Of a DNA stretch of 64,000 bases, positions 17,261-27,591 are shown piece after piece. The translations under genes were made by a program, and so were the position numbers. The stretch is from Nocardia wallacei (GTDB lineage Bacteria > Actinomycetota > Actinomycetes > Mycobacteriales > Mycobacteriaceae), in assembly GCF_014466955.1 (NCBI RefSeq), contig NZ_AP023396.1:1178001-1242000 (forward strand). The letters are read 5' to 3'. The stretch's first letter is position 1. Each line of letters begins with the position of its first letter. Below the pieces are notes generated by a model. It searched no databases and had not been told where the DNA came from. It worked only from the letters and a program-made list of their open reading frames with translations.

Positions 17261-18040
17261 GTGCCGTATGCCGTAGCCGGAGACGGGGTCCGCCTCGCCT
17301 ACCAGGTCGAGGGCGACGGTTACCCGCTGTTGCTGATCGCTGGGCAGTCGAACAACCACCACTGGTGGGACGGCATTCGTGACGACTTCCACGGCGCCCA
17401 CCGCACCGTCACCTTCGACTACCGGGGCACGGGTGCGAGCGACAAGCCCGACATCGTCTACAGCACACCGGGTTTCGCCGACGACGCGATCGCCGTCCTC
17501 GACGCGCTCGAGATCGACCGCGCCGACGTGTACGGCACCTCGATGGGCGGCCGGGTGGCACAGTGGATCGCGGCACGGTATCCCGAACGGGTGCGCGCGC
17601 TGGTGCTCGGGTGCACGTCGCCCGGCGGCAAGCACGGCGTGGATCGCGGCGGCGACATCCGCGCCCTGCTCGCGAATCCGGCCACGGCGCACCGGGCTTT
17701 GCTGGACCTGATGTACACCCCGGCCTGGCTCGCCGCCCACCCCGGCCCGTACCGGACTCTCGGCGACCCGGACATGCCGTCCTACGCGCGCCGCCGCCAT
17801 CTGCACGCCAGTCACCGGCACGACGCCTGGGATGTCTTGCCGGACATCGGTGCTCCGACACTGGTCGTGCACGGCGCCGACGATCGCTTCAACCCCGCCG
17901 CGAACGCCCCGCTGCTCGCCGATCGCATCCCCGCCGCCGAACTGCACATGATCCCGCGCGCCAGGCACGCCTACTTCGAGGAATTCCGCTCCGTCGCAAG
18001 CCCGTTGGTTCGCGACTTCCTCGCCGCCGTCCGGCGCTGA
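17261..18040 (+). CDS. Alpha/beta hydrolase
   Basis: 259 residues with GTG start. The oxyanion block is LLLIAGQSNNHHWW, the nucleophile elbow is GTSMGG (Ser about 96), the acid is in VHGADDRF and the His in RARHAYFEE, giving a complete Ser-Asp-His triad. The DYRGTGASDKP block is typical of the haloperoxidase/esterase-like hydrolase superfamily. No signal peptide, so it acts in the cytoplasm on an unknown ester, lactone or acyl substrate. It ends 3 bases before the convergent DUF1330 gene. Confidence 0.87.
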   Translation: MPYAVAGDGVRLAYQVEGDGYPLLLIAGQSNNHHWWDGIRDDFHGAHRTVTFDYRGTGASDKPDIVYSTPGFADDAIAVLDALEIDRADVYGTSMGGRVAQWIAARYPERVRALVLGCTSPGGKHGVDRGGDIRALLANPATAHRALLDLMYTPAWLAAHPGPYRTLGDPDMPSYARRRHLHASHRHDAWDVLPDIGAPTLVVHGADDRFNPAANAPLLADRIPAAELHMIPRARHAYFEEFRSVASPLVRDFLAAVRR

Positions 18041-18043
18041 CGA

Positions 18044-18382
18044 TCAGTCGCCCAACAGCGCCGCGGGCAGCACATCGGTGGCGACATGGTCGCCGCCGCA
18101 GTGGTCGGCCAGCACCGCGACGCCGACCGCGTTATCGGTCCGCAGCGGCAGGATGTCCTGATACTCCGGCGACGCGTACCAGGCTTGCGCCGCAGCGTAA
18201 TCCGGGAATTCGATCACGATCACCGACCCGTTCGCGGGCCCCTCGACGACCTGCTGCCGCCCGCCGTGCACGATGAACTTCCCACCGAACGGAGCCAGCG
18301 TCCCATCGATCCGGCGCAGATATTCCACGATCTCGGCATTGACATCCACATCGTGCAAATGGGCAACGGCATAGGCGGTCAT
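18044..18382 (-). CDS. DUF1330 family protein
   Basis: 112 residues from ATG 18382, a ferredoxin-like alpha/beta-barrel (dimeric ABM-like) fold. Family hallmarks are GGKFIVHGGRQQVVEG, VIVIEFPDYAAAQAWYASPEYQ and LR..NA. The function of DUF1330 proteins is unknown. The upstream gap to the thiolase gene holds that gene's terminator, so this gene has its own promoter. Confidence 0.88.
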   Translation of the reverse strand: MTAYAVAHLHDVDVNAEIVEYLRRIDGTLAPFGGKFIVHGGRQQVVEGPANGSVIVIEFPDYAAAQAWYASPEYQDILPLRTDNAVGVAVLADHCGGDHVATDVLPAALLGD

Positions 18383-18436
18383 CTCGGGCTCCTTCGCGTA
18401 AAACTTCGACGCCTTCGATGATTCCGCCCCGACCCG

Positions 18437-18468
18437 GGAAAGGCGATTACCCCTCGGGTAATCGCCTT
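18437..18468 (-). terminator. Intrinsic terminator of the thiolase gene
   Basis: A 13-bp perfect stem (18440-18452 with 18456-18468), 3-base loop, then TTT on the minus strand. It lies 25 bases past the thiolase stop and prevents read-through into the DUF1330 gene. Confidence 0.85.
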
Positions 18469-18492
18469 CCCTATTCGGGGAGCGGCCGAGCG

Positions 18493-19713
<1,221 letters not shown>

Positions 19714-19785
19714 GAGGACTCCTTCGTCGGGTGGCGAACAACCAAGCGGCTGTTCGGTACACAGGTACGGAATTCTCTTCCGAAT

Positions 19786-20655
19786 CTACGTCGCACCGAT
19801 CGGGCTAGGAACACCCGGTATGCCCGTATCCCGCCGATCGAGTTCCCGCAGCAGCGCCGGCAGCAGGTGAGCGGCGGCCAGCTCGTACCCCGCCGCCGAG
19901 GGATGGAAGCCGTCGGCGGAGAACAACACCTCGGGTGTGGTGCGGAAATCATGGCCGAGCAGATCGCCCATCGGCACCGGACTGCCACCGGCCGCCCGGG
20001 TCGCGGCGACCTGCGCCCGTGCCAGCCGCACGCTCCAGCCGTGCACCACCGTGCGCAACGGCTGCGGAATCGCGCCCACCGAACCGAGGTCCGGGCAGGT
20101 GCCCACCACGACCACGCTGCCCGCCGCGCGCAACCGCACCACCGCCGACCGCAGGCGCTGCGCCGACCGCAGCACCGAATGCTTCTTGGTGACATCGTTG
20201 GCGCCGATCAGAATCACCGCGGCGTCCGGCGGTGGCCCGGCCACGAACATCGCGTCCACCTGTCCCGCAAGACCTTTCGAGGTGGCGCCGGAAATGGCCT
20301 TGGTGCTCAACCGGATTCGCCGCCCGGTGGCCTCGGCGAGCCCGCGCGCGATCCGCACGCCCGGCACCTCCTCGGCGCTGCGGCAGCCGACACCCGCCGC
20401 CGTGGAGTCGCCGAAGACCATCAGGTGCAGATCGAAAGGTATTCCGCTGCGCCAGGTTTCGGGCGCAGCGCAGCCCGCTGTGTAGACGCCGTCCGCCTCG
20501 GGCGGTTTGGAGGTGTCCCGGCCGATCACCGTCCGCGCGGCCTGTGCCTGCTGCATCAGCAAGCGGTACGCCGCCCACGAAGCGGTCCCGGCGCCGGAAC
20601 CGGCCGCCACGGTGGCCGCGCCGGTCACCGCCAAGGTGCGCCACGTTCTCGCCAC
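19786..20655 (-). CDS. Exported SGNH/GDSL hydrolase (Rv1075c-like)
   Basis: 289 residues from GTG 20655; the longer frame to 20838 overlaps the next gene and is not used. The N-terminal hydrophobic stretch LAVTGAATVAAGSGAGTASWAAY is a signal or anchor. Block I is VFGDSTAAGVG (Ser nucleophile), block III GANDVTKK and block V DGFHPSAAGY (Asp and His). This completes the SGNH set. It is predicted to be an esterase or lipase outside the membrane, in the same place as Rv1075c. Cell-wall or host lipids are plausible substrates. Confidence 0.85.
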   Translation of the reverse strand: MARTWRTLAVTGAATVAAGSGAGTASWAAYRLLMQQAQAARTVIGRDTSKPPEADGVYTAGCAAPETWRSGIPFDLHLMVFGDSTAAGVGCRSAEEVPGVRIARGLAEATGRRIRLSTKAISGATSKGLAGQVDAMFVAGPPPDAAVILIGANDVTKKHSVLRSAQRLRSAVVRLRAAGSVVVVGTCPDLGSVGAIPQPLRTVVHGWSVRLARAQVAATRAAGGSPVPMGDLLGHDFRTTPEVLFSADGFHPSAAGYELAAAHLLPALLRELDRRDTGIPGVPSPIGAT

Positions 20656-20770
20656 GAAACCACACCACCCTCCACCACGCGATCGTTGTGTATGCCTGCG
20701 TATATCGTGCCGGATCGGGCGGATGTGAGCACGGTGCGGCAGGGGTGGTTCTCCTCGCCCGGCGGAGCGC

Positions 20771-21253
20771 CTATTCGCCGGGCGGCCGGGGCGGCGGGCC
20801 CGCGACGTCGAAGGCGCCGCGCGAGGGGATGTTGACATTGGACGTGGTGGTCGTGACCTCGATGTGGCCCGCGCCGGTGTCCTGGAACTGGGCGTACAGA
20901 ATGCTGCCGTAGATGCCGGAGACCACGTTCAGCCGGTACTCCCCGGCCGCGCCGGTGGTGGTGTTGCGCCAAGCGACCGTCGTGTCGACATTGCACAGCG
21001 GTGCCAGCGGATACTGGCCCGGCCCGAACCCGGCCACCGGTAGCGCCTGGACGTTGAAGACGGCCCGGCCCGGGTAGTCGGGGCTGGTGTCGACCCAGGT
21101 CCGGATGTTGCCCCAGCAGAAGCCGCCGTAGAACACGCTCGGCGTCTGGGGGAATTCGACGGTCTGCGCGCTCGCCGGGGCGGACGTCGCGATCGCCGTC
21201 GCGGCCCCGAGGGATCCGAGCACGACGGCAGCGGTGCGGGCGGTCTTCGGCAT
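20771..21253 (-). CDS. Secreted protein of unknown family
   Basis: 160 residues. A classical signal peptide runs to about ASAQ (residue 30). The mature part is beta-rich with two Cys (YGGFCWGN; APLCNVDT) that could form one disulfide, and ends PPPRPPGE. The repeats RAVFNVQALPV and AAGEYRLNVVSGIYGS suggest a small immunoglobulin-like fold, as in other actinobacterial secreted antigens. I do not recognise the family. It is divergent from cbs with about 155 bases between them. Confidence 0.72.
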   Translation of the reverse strand: MPKTARTAAVVLGSLGAATAIATSAPASAQTVEFPQTPSVFYGGFCWGNIRTWVDTSPDYPGRAVFNVQALPVAGFGPGQYPLAPLCNVDTTVAWRNTTTGAAGEYRLNVVSGIYGSILYAQFQDTGAGHIEVTTTTSNVNIPSRGAFDVAGPPPRPPGE

Positions 21254-21407
21254 CCTCACGGGGGCGATGATATTGCCAAACCGCGCTCTCGTCGCGGGGC
21301 AGGCCGGAACTCGCCGGACGATATCGCGGGTTCGCGGATTCCGGCCGCGCCGCGCCCGGCCCGGAGGCGCGGGCAGGCGCGGAGCGCGGTTCTGCAACGA
21401 TGGGCGT

Positions 21408-22802
<1,395 letters not shown>

Positions 22803-22818
22803 ACACGGGAATTCCCGG

Positions 22819-23280
22819 TCAGGCCGAACGCTGCCGCTGTCGCAGCCGGGGTTGGCCGTGCAGCACCTCCGCGACCAGATCGCTCCAGTCGTCGGCGAGC
22901 GCGGCCAGCCGGTACCAGGCCGTGTGCACGCGCGCGTCGGAAACGTCGGCGGCGGTGTGCAGCAAGCGATTCGCGTGCACCTGGGCAGCGGCGAGACGGT
23001 CCACGGCGCCGCCCAGCGACTCCGGGAACAGGCCGCGCCCGACTCGGGGCGGGCGCAGCGTCAGGCTCACCCAGTTGTCGATGGCCGCCACGAGTTCGGC
23101 TCGGGCGCAATCTATTTCGGCAGCGTGTCCGGGCTGATCGTGGCGGCGCAGATGCAACTCCGCGAGCGCGCGGGCCCAGCGCACCATCGGATGCGCGCCC
23201 GGGTCGTCGCCGAGGTGGCCGCAGAACGCGGCCAGCAGTTCGTGCCAGTCGGGCAGCGCGGCCGCCTCACGCGGGGACAT
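22819..23280 (-). CDS. DUF4254 family protein
   Basis: 153 residues from ATG 23280, with GGGAGG 6 bases upstream. The all-helical sequence has family marks HPMVRWARALAELHLRRHDQPG, IDCARAELVAAIDNWV, ESLGGAVDRLAAAQVHANRLLHT and VHTAWYRLAALADDWSDLV. Function is unknown; the family is expanded in Nocardia and often accompanies regulatory or biosynthetic genes. It is convergent with cbs. Confidence 0.85.
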   Translation of the reverse strand: MSPREAAALPDWHELLAAFCGHLGDDPGAHPMVRWARALAELHLRRHDQPGHAAEIDCARAELVAAIDNWVSLTLRPPRVGRGLFPESLGGAVDRLAAAQVHANRLLHTAADVSDARVHTAWYRLAALADDWSDLVAEVLHGQPRLRQRQRSA

Positions 23281-23506
23281 GGCGAGCCTCCCATGACTGT
23301 GGCTGCGGCACCGCGGCAACCGGGTGGACCGGAGTGTGGCAGCTCGGGCGCAGGGGACTCGCGGCATCGGTCGGAAAGTGGCGGGCTTCGAACATCGGTA
23401 CCTCCGGCGGCAGTCGCTGTGCACCCGGCGTGGATTCCGCGTTCGTCGTGACCTGATCGGTCCGGTCCGCGGTGACCGTGCCCCCGTGCGGTGTGGAGTT
23501 CGACAT
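23267..23506 (-). CDS. Possible small upstream gene overlapping DUF4254 start
   Basis: 79 codons from ATG 23506, ending 14 bases inside the DUF4254 gene. The product is Pro/Thr/Ala-rich and low in hydrophobic residues (VPMFEARHFPTDAASPLRP), with no recognisable domain or good ribosome site. The overlap with the next start is the only argument for translation. It could equally be untranslated leader. Confidence 0.3.
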   Translation of the reverse strand: MSNSTPHGGTVTADRTDQVTTNAESTPGAQRLPPEVPMFEARHFPTDAASPLRPSCHTPVHPVAAVPQPQSWEARHVPA

Positions 23507-23637
23507 CCGGCGCCGGGTGTAGGAACAGCTTGCGCTTTCAACCTTGCCGGGGCGGTGACGCCCAGATGGCGCTTGGATGACCGGTCGTAACAAGGTGATG
23601 CGCACGGGCGCGGCCCGGGTTGTGAGGTCGGCCGCCG

Positions 23638-23679
23638 GTTACCGCTCGGCACAGTCACCGAACGGTCACGGTTCGTTAC
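23638..23679. promoter_or_regulatory. MtrA-like direct-repeat array (GTNAC)
   Basis: Four GTNAC pentamers occur at 23638, 23654, 23665 and 23675. The last three are spaced 11 and 10 bases apart, matching the GTNAC-N6-GTNAC pattern described for the actinobacterial response regulator MtrA. MtrA controls cell-wall hydrolase genes, and the SLT transglycosylase gene starts 450 bases downstream. Confidence 0.5.
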
Positions 23680-23857
23680 CGAGACGTGCCCCGATGGCCG
23701 GAAACGGTCGCGAAACGGCAAAGTCCAGCGCGACACGGCAACTTTTTTCTGTGACCCGCAGCACGCTCTCGTGAGGGTGAATCCCCAGGTCAGTGCGTTA
23801 TAGCCGGTGTGGATCGAAGCCGCGCGAGCGTAGCGGCACCATTTGTTCACTTTCAGT

Positions 23858-23875
23858 TAGGTTTACGTTAACCTA
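23858..23875. promoter_or_regulatory. Dyad resembling an iron-box half pair
   Basis: Arms TAGGTT (23858-23863) and AACCTA (23870-23875) flank six bases. The arms match those of the DtxR/IdeR box, but the spacer is one base too long for a canonical site, so this is only a weak candidate. Confidence 0.25.
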
Positions 23876-24130
23876 CCGCAATCATCCTGTGACCTCGTCG
23901 GTAATCGCGACCTCGAGTCCGAACACTACGAGGAGTTGGTCCACCCGCCGGGTCTCGCCCGGCAGCCATCGAGCCGGGTCGTGCCGACGGGGAATGCGAA
24001 TCCCCTTCTCTCATAACAAGTCTCACAACAGCATGCAGTGCGTGGGTGAGTCGTACCCGGCGTCGCCCTGGTGCCGCACTGCCTGTCGCAGGCCCGAGGG
24101 CCGCAACACCAGAGTAGGAAAACACCGCGC

Positions 24131-24748
24131 ATGTCGAAGAAATCCATCGAGAGCAGCAGAGCCAAGGCGGTCGCGCGCACCGCCGGAGCCGCCACCCTGG
24201 CGCTGGCCGCCTTCGCCGCCGTGACATCCGCGGGCGGTCACGGGACGGCCGAGGTGCAGCCGGCCGCACTGGCGTCCACGATCGCCCAGACCGCCGATAA
24301 CGTCCCCGCTCCCGCCGCCGCGGCCGCTCCCGTCGAGGCGGTCGCCGCGGCCCCGGCTCCCGAGGCCGCCCCGGCCCCCGCGCCCATGCCCGCGCCGCTG
24401 CCGCCCCCGCCACCGGCCCCCAGCTACCCGGACAACCTGGACGGCTGGATCCGCCACGCGCTGGACATCATGGCCGCCCGCGGCATTCCGGGCAGCTACG
24501 ACGGCATCTACCGCAACATCATGCGGGAGTCGACCGGGAACCCGCAGGCCATCAACCTCTACGATTCGAACGCCGCGATGGGCATCCCGTCCAAGGGCCT
24601 GCTGCAGGTCATCGACCCGACCTTCGCGGCGTACCACGTCGAGGGCACCCCGTTCGACGTCTGGGATCCGGTCGCCAACATCGTCGCCGCGTGCAACTAC
24701 GCCGCGCACCGCTACGGCTCGATGGACAACGTCAACTCGGCGTACTGA
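24131..24748 (+). CDS. Secreted SLT-domain lytic transglycosylase
   Basis: 205 residues. A signal peptide runs to about residue 37. A long Ala/Pro linker (about 50-105, with PAPAPMPAPLPPPPPAP) precedes a C-terminal SLT domain. The catalytic Glu is in IMRESTGNPQAINLYD and the conserved SKGLLQVIDPTF and NIVAACNYAAHRYGS follow. It cleaves glycan strands of peptidoglycan in the cell wall. The long leader with MtrA-like repeats suggests cell-cycle or stress control. Confidence 0.9.
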   Translation: MSKKSIESSRAKAVARTAGAATLALAAFAAVTSAGGHGTAEVQPAALASTIAQTADNVPAPAAAAAPVEAVAAAPAPEAAPAPAPMPAPLPPPPPAPSYPDNLDGWIRHALDIMAARGIPGSYDGIYRNIMRESTGNPQAINLYDSNAAMGIPSKGLLQVIDPTFAAYHVEGTPFDVWDPVANIVAACNYAAHRYGSMDNVNSAY

Positions 24749-24911
24749 CCTCCCCGCCCGCTCGGCACGATGCGATAACGCATTGTTATCGAGATGGCAG
24801 CAAAATCTACGCAAACGCCAGATTCGAATGATCACACCGGGGTACAAACGTCTCTGTAGCAGTTCTGGCAAACAGTTGGAACAGCCGAGATAGCGGAAGG
24901 GACGGCCGCGC

Positions 24912-25847
24912 GTGTACACCTCCAGTTTGGCTATCGATTTTCAGCAGGGCATGTCCAACGCGTGGAGCGCCATCGCGACATTCGTGCCCAAGTTCGTCGG
25001 TTTCCTGGTGGTTCTGGCCATCGGCTGGATCATCGCCAAGGTCATCGCCAAGATCGCCGACCGGGTGCTGCGCCGGGTCGGGTTCGACCGCCTGGTCGAA
25101 CGTGGCGGCATTCAGAACATGCTGGCCAACAGCCGGTACGACGCCACCGACATCCTGGTGAAGCTGGTCTACTACGCGATCCTGCTGATCGCGCTGCAGA
25201 TCGGCTTCGGTGTCTTCGGTCCGAATCCGGTCAGCAACATGCTCAACGGCATCGTGGCCTGGCTGCCGCGGGCCGCGGTCGCGATCATCATCGTGTGTGT
25301 CGCGGGCGCGATCGCGCGGGTGGTCACGGACCTGATCGGCAATATGCTCAGCGGGCTGTCCTACGGCCGCATGCTGGGCCGGCTCGCGGCGGTGTTCATC
25401 TGGGGCGTCGGCATCATCGCCGCGCTGAACCAGATCGGCGTCGCGACCTCGGTCACCACGCCGATCCTGATCACGGTGCTGGCCACGATCGGCGGCATCC
25501 TGGTCGTCGGCATCGGTGGCGGCCTGATCCGGCCCATGCAGCAGCGCTGGGAGGGCTGGCTCGACACCGTCGAGGGCGAGATGCCGCAGTTGCGCGGCCA
25601 CGCCGAGGCCTACCAACGGGGCCGGGAGGACGCCGCCCGGCAGCGCGAAGGCGTCGCTACTCGCCAGCAGGAGTGGGCGGGTGCCCCGCGGACCGGAGAT
25701 CAGTGGTCGCCGCAGACCAGCGGTGCGGGCTACCGGCCGGAGACCGGGGGCATGACCGAGCCCGGCTACGGCGGGCAGAGCGGTCAGGGCTACGGCCAGG
25801 GTTACGGCGAGGCGCCGGGGTACGACGACCCGCAGTCACCGCGCTGA
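24912..25847 (+). CDS. MscS-related 'conserved TM helix' membrane protein
   Basis: 311 residues from GTG 24912 with a GAAGGGA site upstream. Helix 1 is FVGFLVVLAIGWIIAKVIAKIADRVLRRVGFD, the repeat unit of CmpX/MscS-like proteins. Further helices lie at about 80-100, 115-145, 155-175 and 185-205. The C-terminal 100 residues are cytoplasmic and rich in Gln, Gly, Tyr and Pro, with YGQGYGEAPGY repeats, probably disordered. It may be a small-conductance stress channel; channel activity is not shown for this subgroup. Confidence 0.8.
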   Translation: MYTSSLAIDFQQGMSNAWSAIATFVPKFVGFLVVLAIGWIIAKVIAKIADRVLRRVGFDRLVERGGIQNMLANSRYDATDILVKLVYYAILLIALQIGFGVFGPNPVSNMLNGIVAWLPRAAVAIIIVCVAGAIARVVTDLIGNMLSGLSYGRMLGRLAAVFIWGVGIIAALNQIGVATSVTTPILITVLATIGGILVVGIGGGLIRPMQQRWEGWLDTVEGEMPQLRGHAEAYQRGREDAARQREGVATRQQEWAGAPRTGDQWSPQTSGAGYRPETGGMTEPGYGGQSGQGYGQGYGEAPGYDDPQSPR

Positions 25848-25871
25848 CGCGACAACCGAACAGATCGACAG

Positions 25872-25909
25872 GGCCTGGGCGGTCGCGGAGTTCCGCGGCC
25901 GCTCAGGCC
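25872..25909. terminator. Bidirectional terminator overlapping a stop codon
   Basis: A 17-bp stem (25872-25888 with 25893-25909, two G-U pairs) and 4-base loop lie between convergent genes. The right arm covers the stop codon of the minus-strand gene. Confidence 0.7.
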
Positions 25910-26250
25910 TTCGCGTGGGCCAGTACGCACACCGCGGCGAGCCGCAGCTGCAGCCATTCGGCGCTCGCCCAGCCGACGAGATCCGACGGTGCGCGCAGGC
26001 CGCCGCGCCCGGTATGTTCCAGCAGGCCGCGGGCGTAACCGGCGAGCAGCACACCCACCGGCACGGCCGCCGAATCCTGCACTCCCAGATCGAGAATGTC
26101 GCGGACGGCCGCGGCGTGCTGATCCAGGGCTGCCGACACCGCGGGCAGTTCCTGTGCCGCGACGAGCGCCGGAACTCCGTGCGTCTTGTGCAGGCGGTTC
26201 AAAGTCTTGCGCGCCGACACTTCGAGCAACGCGGAGCCGAGCAAAAACAC
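25903..26250 (-). CDS. DUF6401-like small protein
   Basis: 115 residues. Motifs are LPAVSAALDQHAAAVRDILD, VPVGVLLAGYARGLLEH and VGWASAEWLQLRLAAVCVLA, all-helical. They resemble the DUF6401 proteins that actinomycetes carry alone or in natural-product clusters. The identification is from memory of the motif pattern and moderate. There is no biosynthetic cluster around it. It has its own 108-base upstream region after the acyl-CoA dehydrogenase gene. Confidence 0.6.
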   Translation of the reverse strand: MFLLGSALLEVSARKTLNRLHKTHGVPALVAAQELPAVSAALDQHAAAVRDILDLGVQDSAAVPVGVLLAGYARGLLEHTGRGGLRAPSDLVGWASAEWLQLRLAAVCVLAHAKA

Positions 26251-26358
26251 TTACTTATGCTAGCAATCATGCAGCTTTCGCGGCAGTGTGACCTTTCCCT
26301 CGGAAATCGCTACGGCCGCGGCTAACCGGTGGCATTTTGCGAGTTTCGGAAGTTCTTG

Positions 26359-27522
26359 TCAGCGAAAGGCTTTCGATCCGGTCAGCGCCTCACCGAGTAC
26401 CAGTTGATGGACCTCCGCGGTGCCCTCGTAGGTGAGCACCGATTCCAGGTTGTTGGCGTGCCGCAGCACCGGATAGTCGAGGGTGATGCCGTTGGCGCCG
26501 AGGATCGTCCGGCATTCGCGCGCGATGGCCAAAGCCTCCCGCGTGCTGTTCAGCTTGCCCGCGCTCACCTGTTCCGGGCGCAGCTCCCCGCGGTCCTTCA
26601 ACCGGCCCAGGTGTAGCGCGAGCAGCGTGCCCTTGCCCAGCTCGACCGCCATATCCGCCAATTTGGCCTGGGTCAGCTGATACGCCGCCAGCGGCTTGTC
26701 GAAGACCTCGCGGGTGCGGGTGTAATCGATCGTCGCGTGCAGGCAGTCGCGCGCCGCGCCGAGCGCGCCGAACACGATGCCGAACCGGGCCTCGGACAGA
26801 CAGGCCAGCGGCCCGGCGAGACCGTGCGCCTCCGGCAGCACCGCGTCGCCGGGCAGCCGCACCCCGTCCAGGTCGAGCTCGGCGGTGATCGAGGCGCGCA
26901 GCGACAGCTTGTGCCGCATTTCGCGAGCCGTGAAGCCCGGCGTGCCCGTGGGCACCAGGAAGCCTCGGATGCGCTCCTCGGTGCGCGCCCACACCACCGC
27001 CACATCGGCCACCGAGCCGTTGGTGATCCACATCTTCGACCCGTCGAGCACCCAGTCCGAGCCGTCGCGCCGCGCGCGGGTGCGCATGCCGCCGGGATTG
27101 GAACCGTAATCGGGCTCGGTCAGCCCGAAGCAGCCGATCGCCCGCCCGGCCGCCAGCTCCGGCAGCCACTGCCGCTTCTGTTCCTCGGAACCGTACTTGT
27201 GGATCGCCGTCATCGCGAGCGAGCCCTGCACCGACACCATGCTGCGCACGCCGGAGTCCACCGCCTCCAGTTCCAGGCACGCCAGGCCGTACTCCGTCGC
27301 CGACGTTCCGGCGCAGCCGTAACCCTCCAGATGCATACCCAGCAGGCCGAGCCCGCCCAACTCCGGCGCCAGCTCGCGGACCGGGAAGGCGCCGCGCTCG
27401 AACCAGTCGGCCACGTGCGGGCGCAGCCGTTGCTCGCCGAACCGCCGCACCGTCTCGCGGATCTGGCGCTCGGTGTCGCTGAGCAGGGAGTCGAGGGCGA
27501 ACAGCTCGTCTACGGTGGCCAT
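26359..27522 (-). CDS. gcdH: Glutaryl-CoA dehydrogenase-type acyl-CoA dehydrogenase
   Basis: 387 residues from ATG 27522. LELEAVDSGVRSMVSVQGSLAM and CFGLTEPDYGSNPGGMRTRA match glutaryl-CoA dehydrogenases closely; the catalytic Glu is in TYEGTAEVHQLVLG. FAD-binding blocks WITNGSVADVAVVWAR and IGAN-type ILGANGI are present. The enzyme oxidises and decarboxylates glutaryl-CoA to crotonyl-CoA in lysine and tryptophan breakdown. Divergent from metB, 69 bases apart. It could instead be another short-chain acyl-CoA dehydrogenase, but the Arg/Ser pattern favours GCDH. Confidence 0.82.
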   Translation of the reverse strand: MATVDELFALDSLLSDTERQIRETVRRFGEQRLRPHVADWFERGAFPVRELAPELGGLGLLGMHLEGYGCAGTSATEYGLACLELEAVDSGVRSMVSVQGSLAMTAIHKYGSEEQKRQWLPELAAGRAIGCFGLTEPDYGSNPGGMRTRARRDGSDWVLDGSKMWITNGSVADVAVVWARTEERIRGFLVPTGTPGFTAREMRHKLSLRASITAELDLDGVRLPGDAVLPEAHGLAGPLACLSEARFGIVFGALGAARDCLHATIDYTRTREVFDKPLAAYQLTQAKLADMAVELGKGTLLALHLGRLKDRGELRPEQVSAGKLNSTREALAIARECRTILGANGITLDYPVLRHANNLESVLTYEGTAEVHQLVLGEALTGSKAFR

Positions 27523-27591
27523 GGATTCACAGTATCGGCCGATCGGGTTCCCGGGTCCCGGCCGTCGACGCGCCCCTTCTAGGCTGGCACT

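Larger units (their letters stand above)
23507..24130. other. 624-base non-coding region upstream of the SLT gene
   Basis: I see no convincing gene here. It holds a GTNAC direct-repeat array (23638-23679), a T-run near 23740, an AT-richer promoter-like patch with a dyad (23845-23880) and a structured G+C-rich leader. Readable stems in the leader include CCTCG/CGAGG at about 23910-23932 and GCCGGG/CCCGGC at about 23950. The murein hydrolase ATG is at 24131. Confidence 0.6.

Noticed and set aside
23858..23875. IdeR/DtxR iron box
   Set aside because: Arms fit, but the spacer is one base too long and the SLT gene is not an expected iron target; kept only as a weak dyad.
23760..24130. c-di-AMP (ydaO-type) riboswitch before the SLT gene
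   Set aside because: GAGTCCGAAC and an isolated GGGTGAATCC resemble parts of it, but the other core blocks are missing and the spacing is wrong. A covariance-model search would decide.
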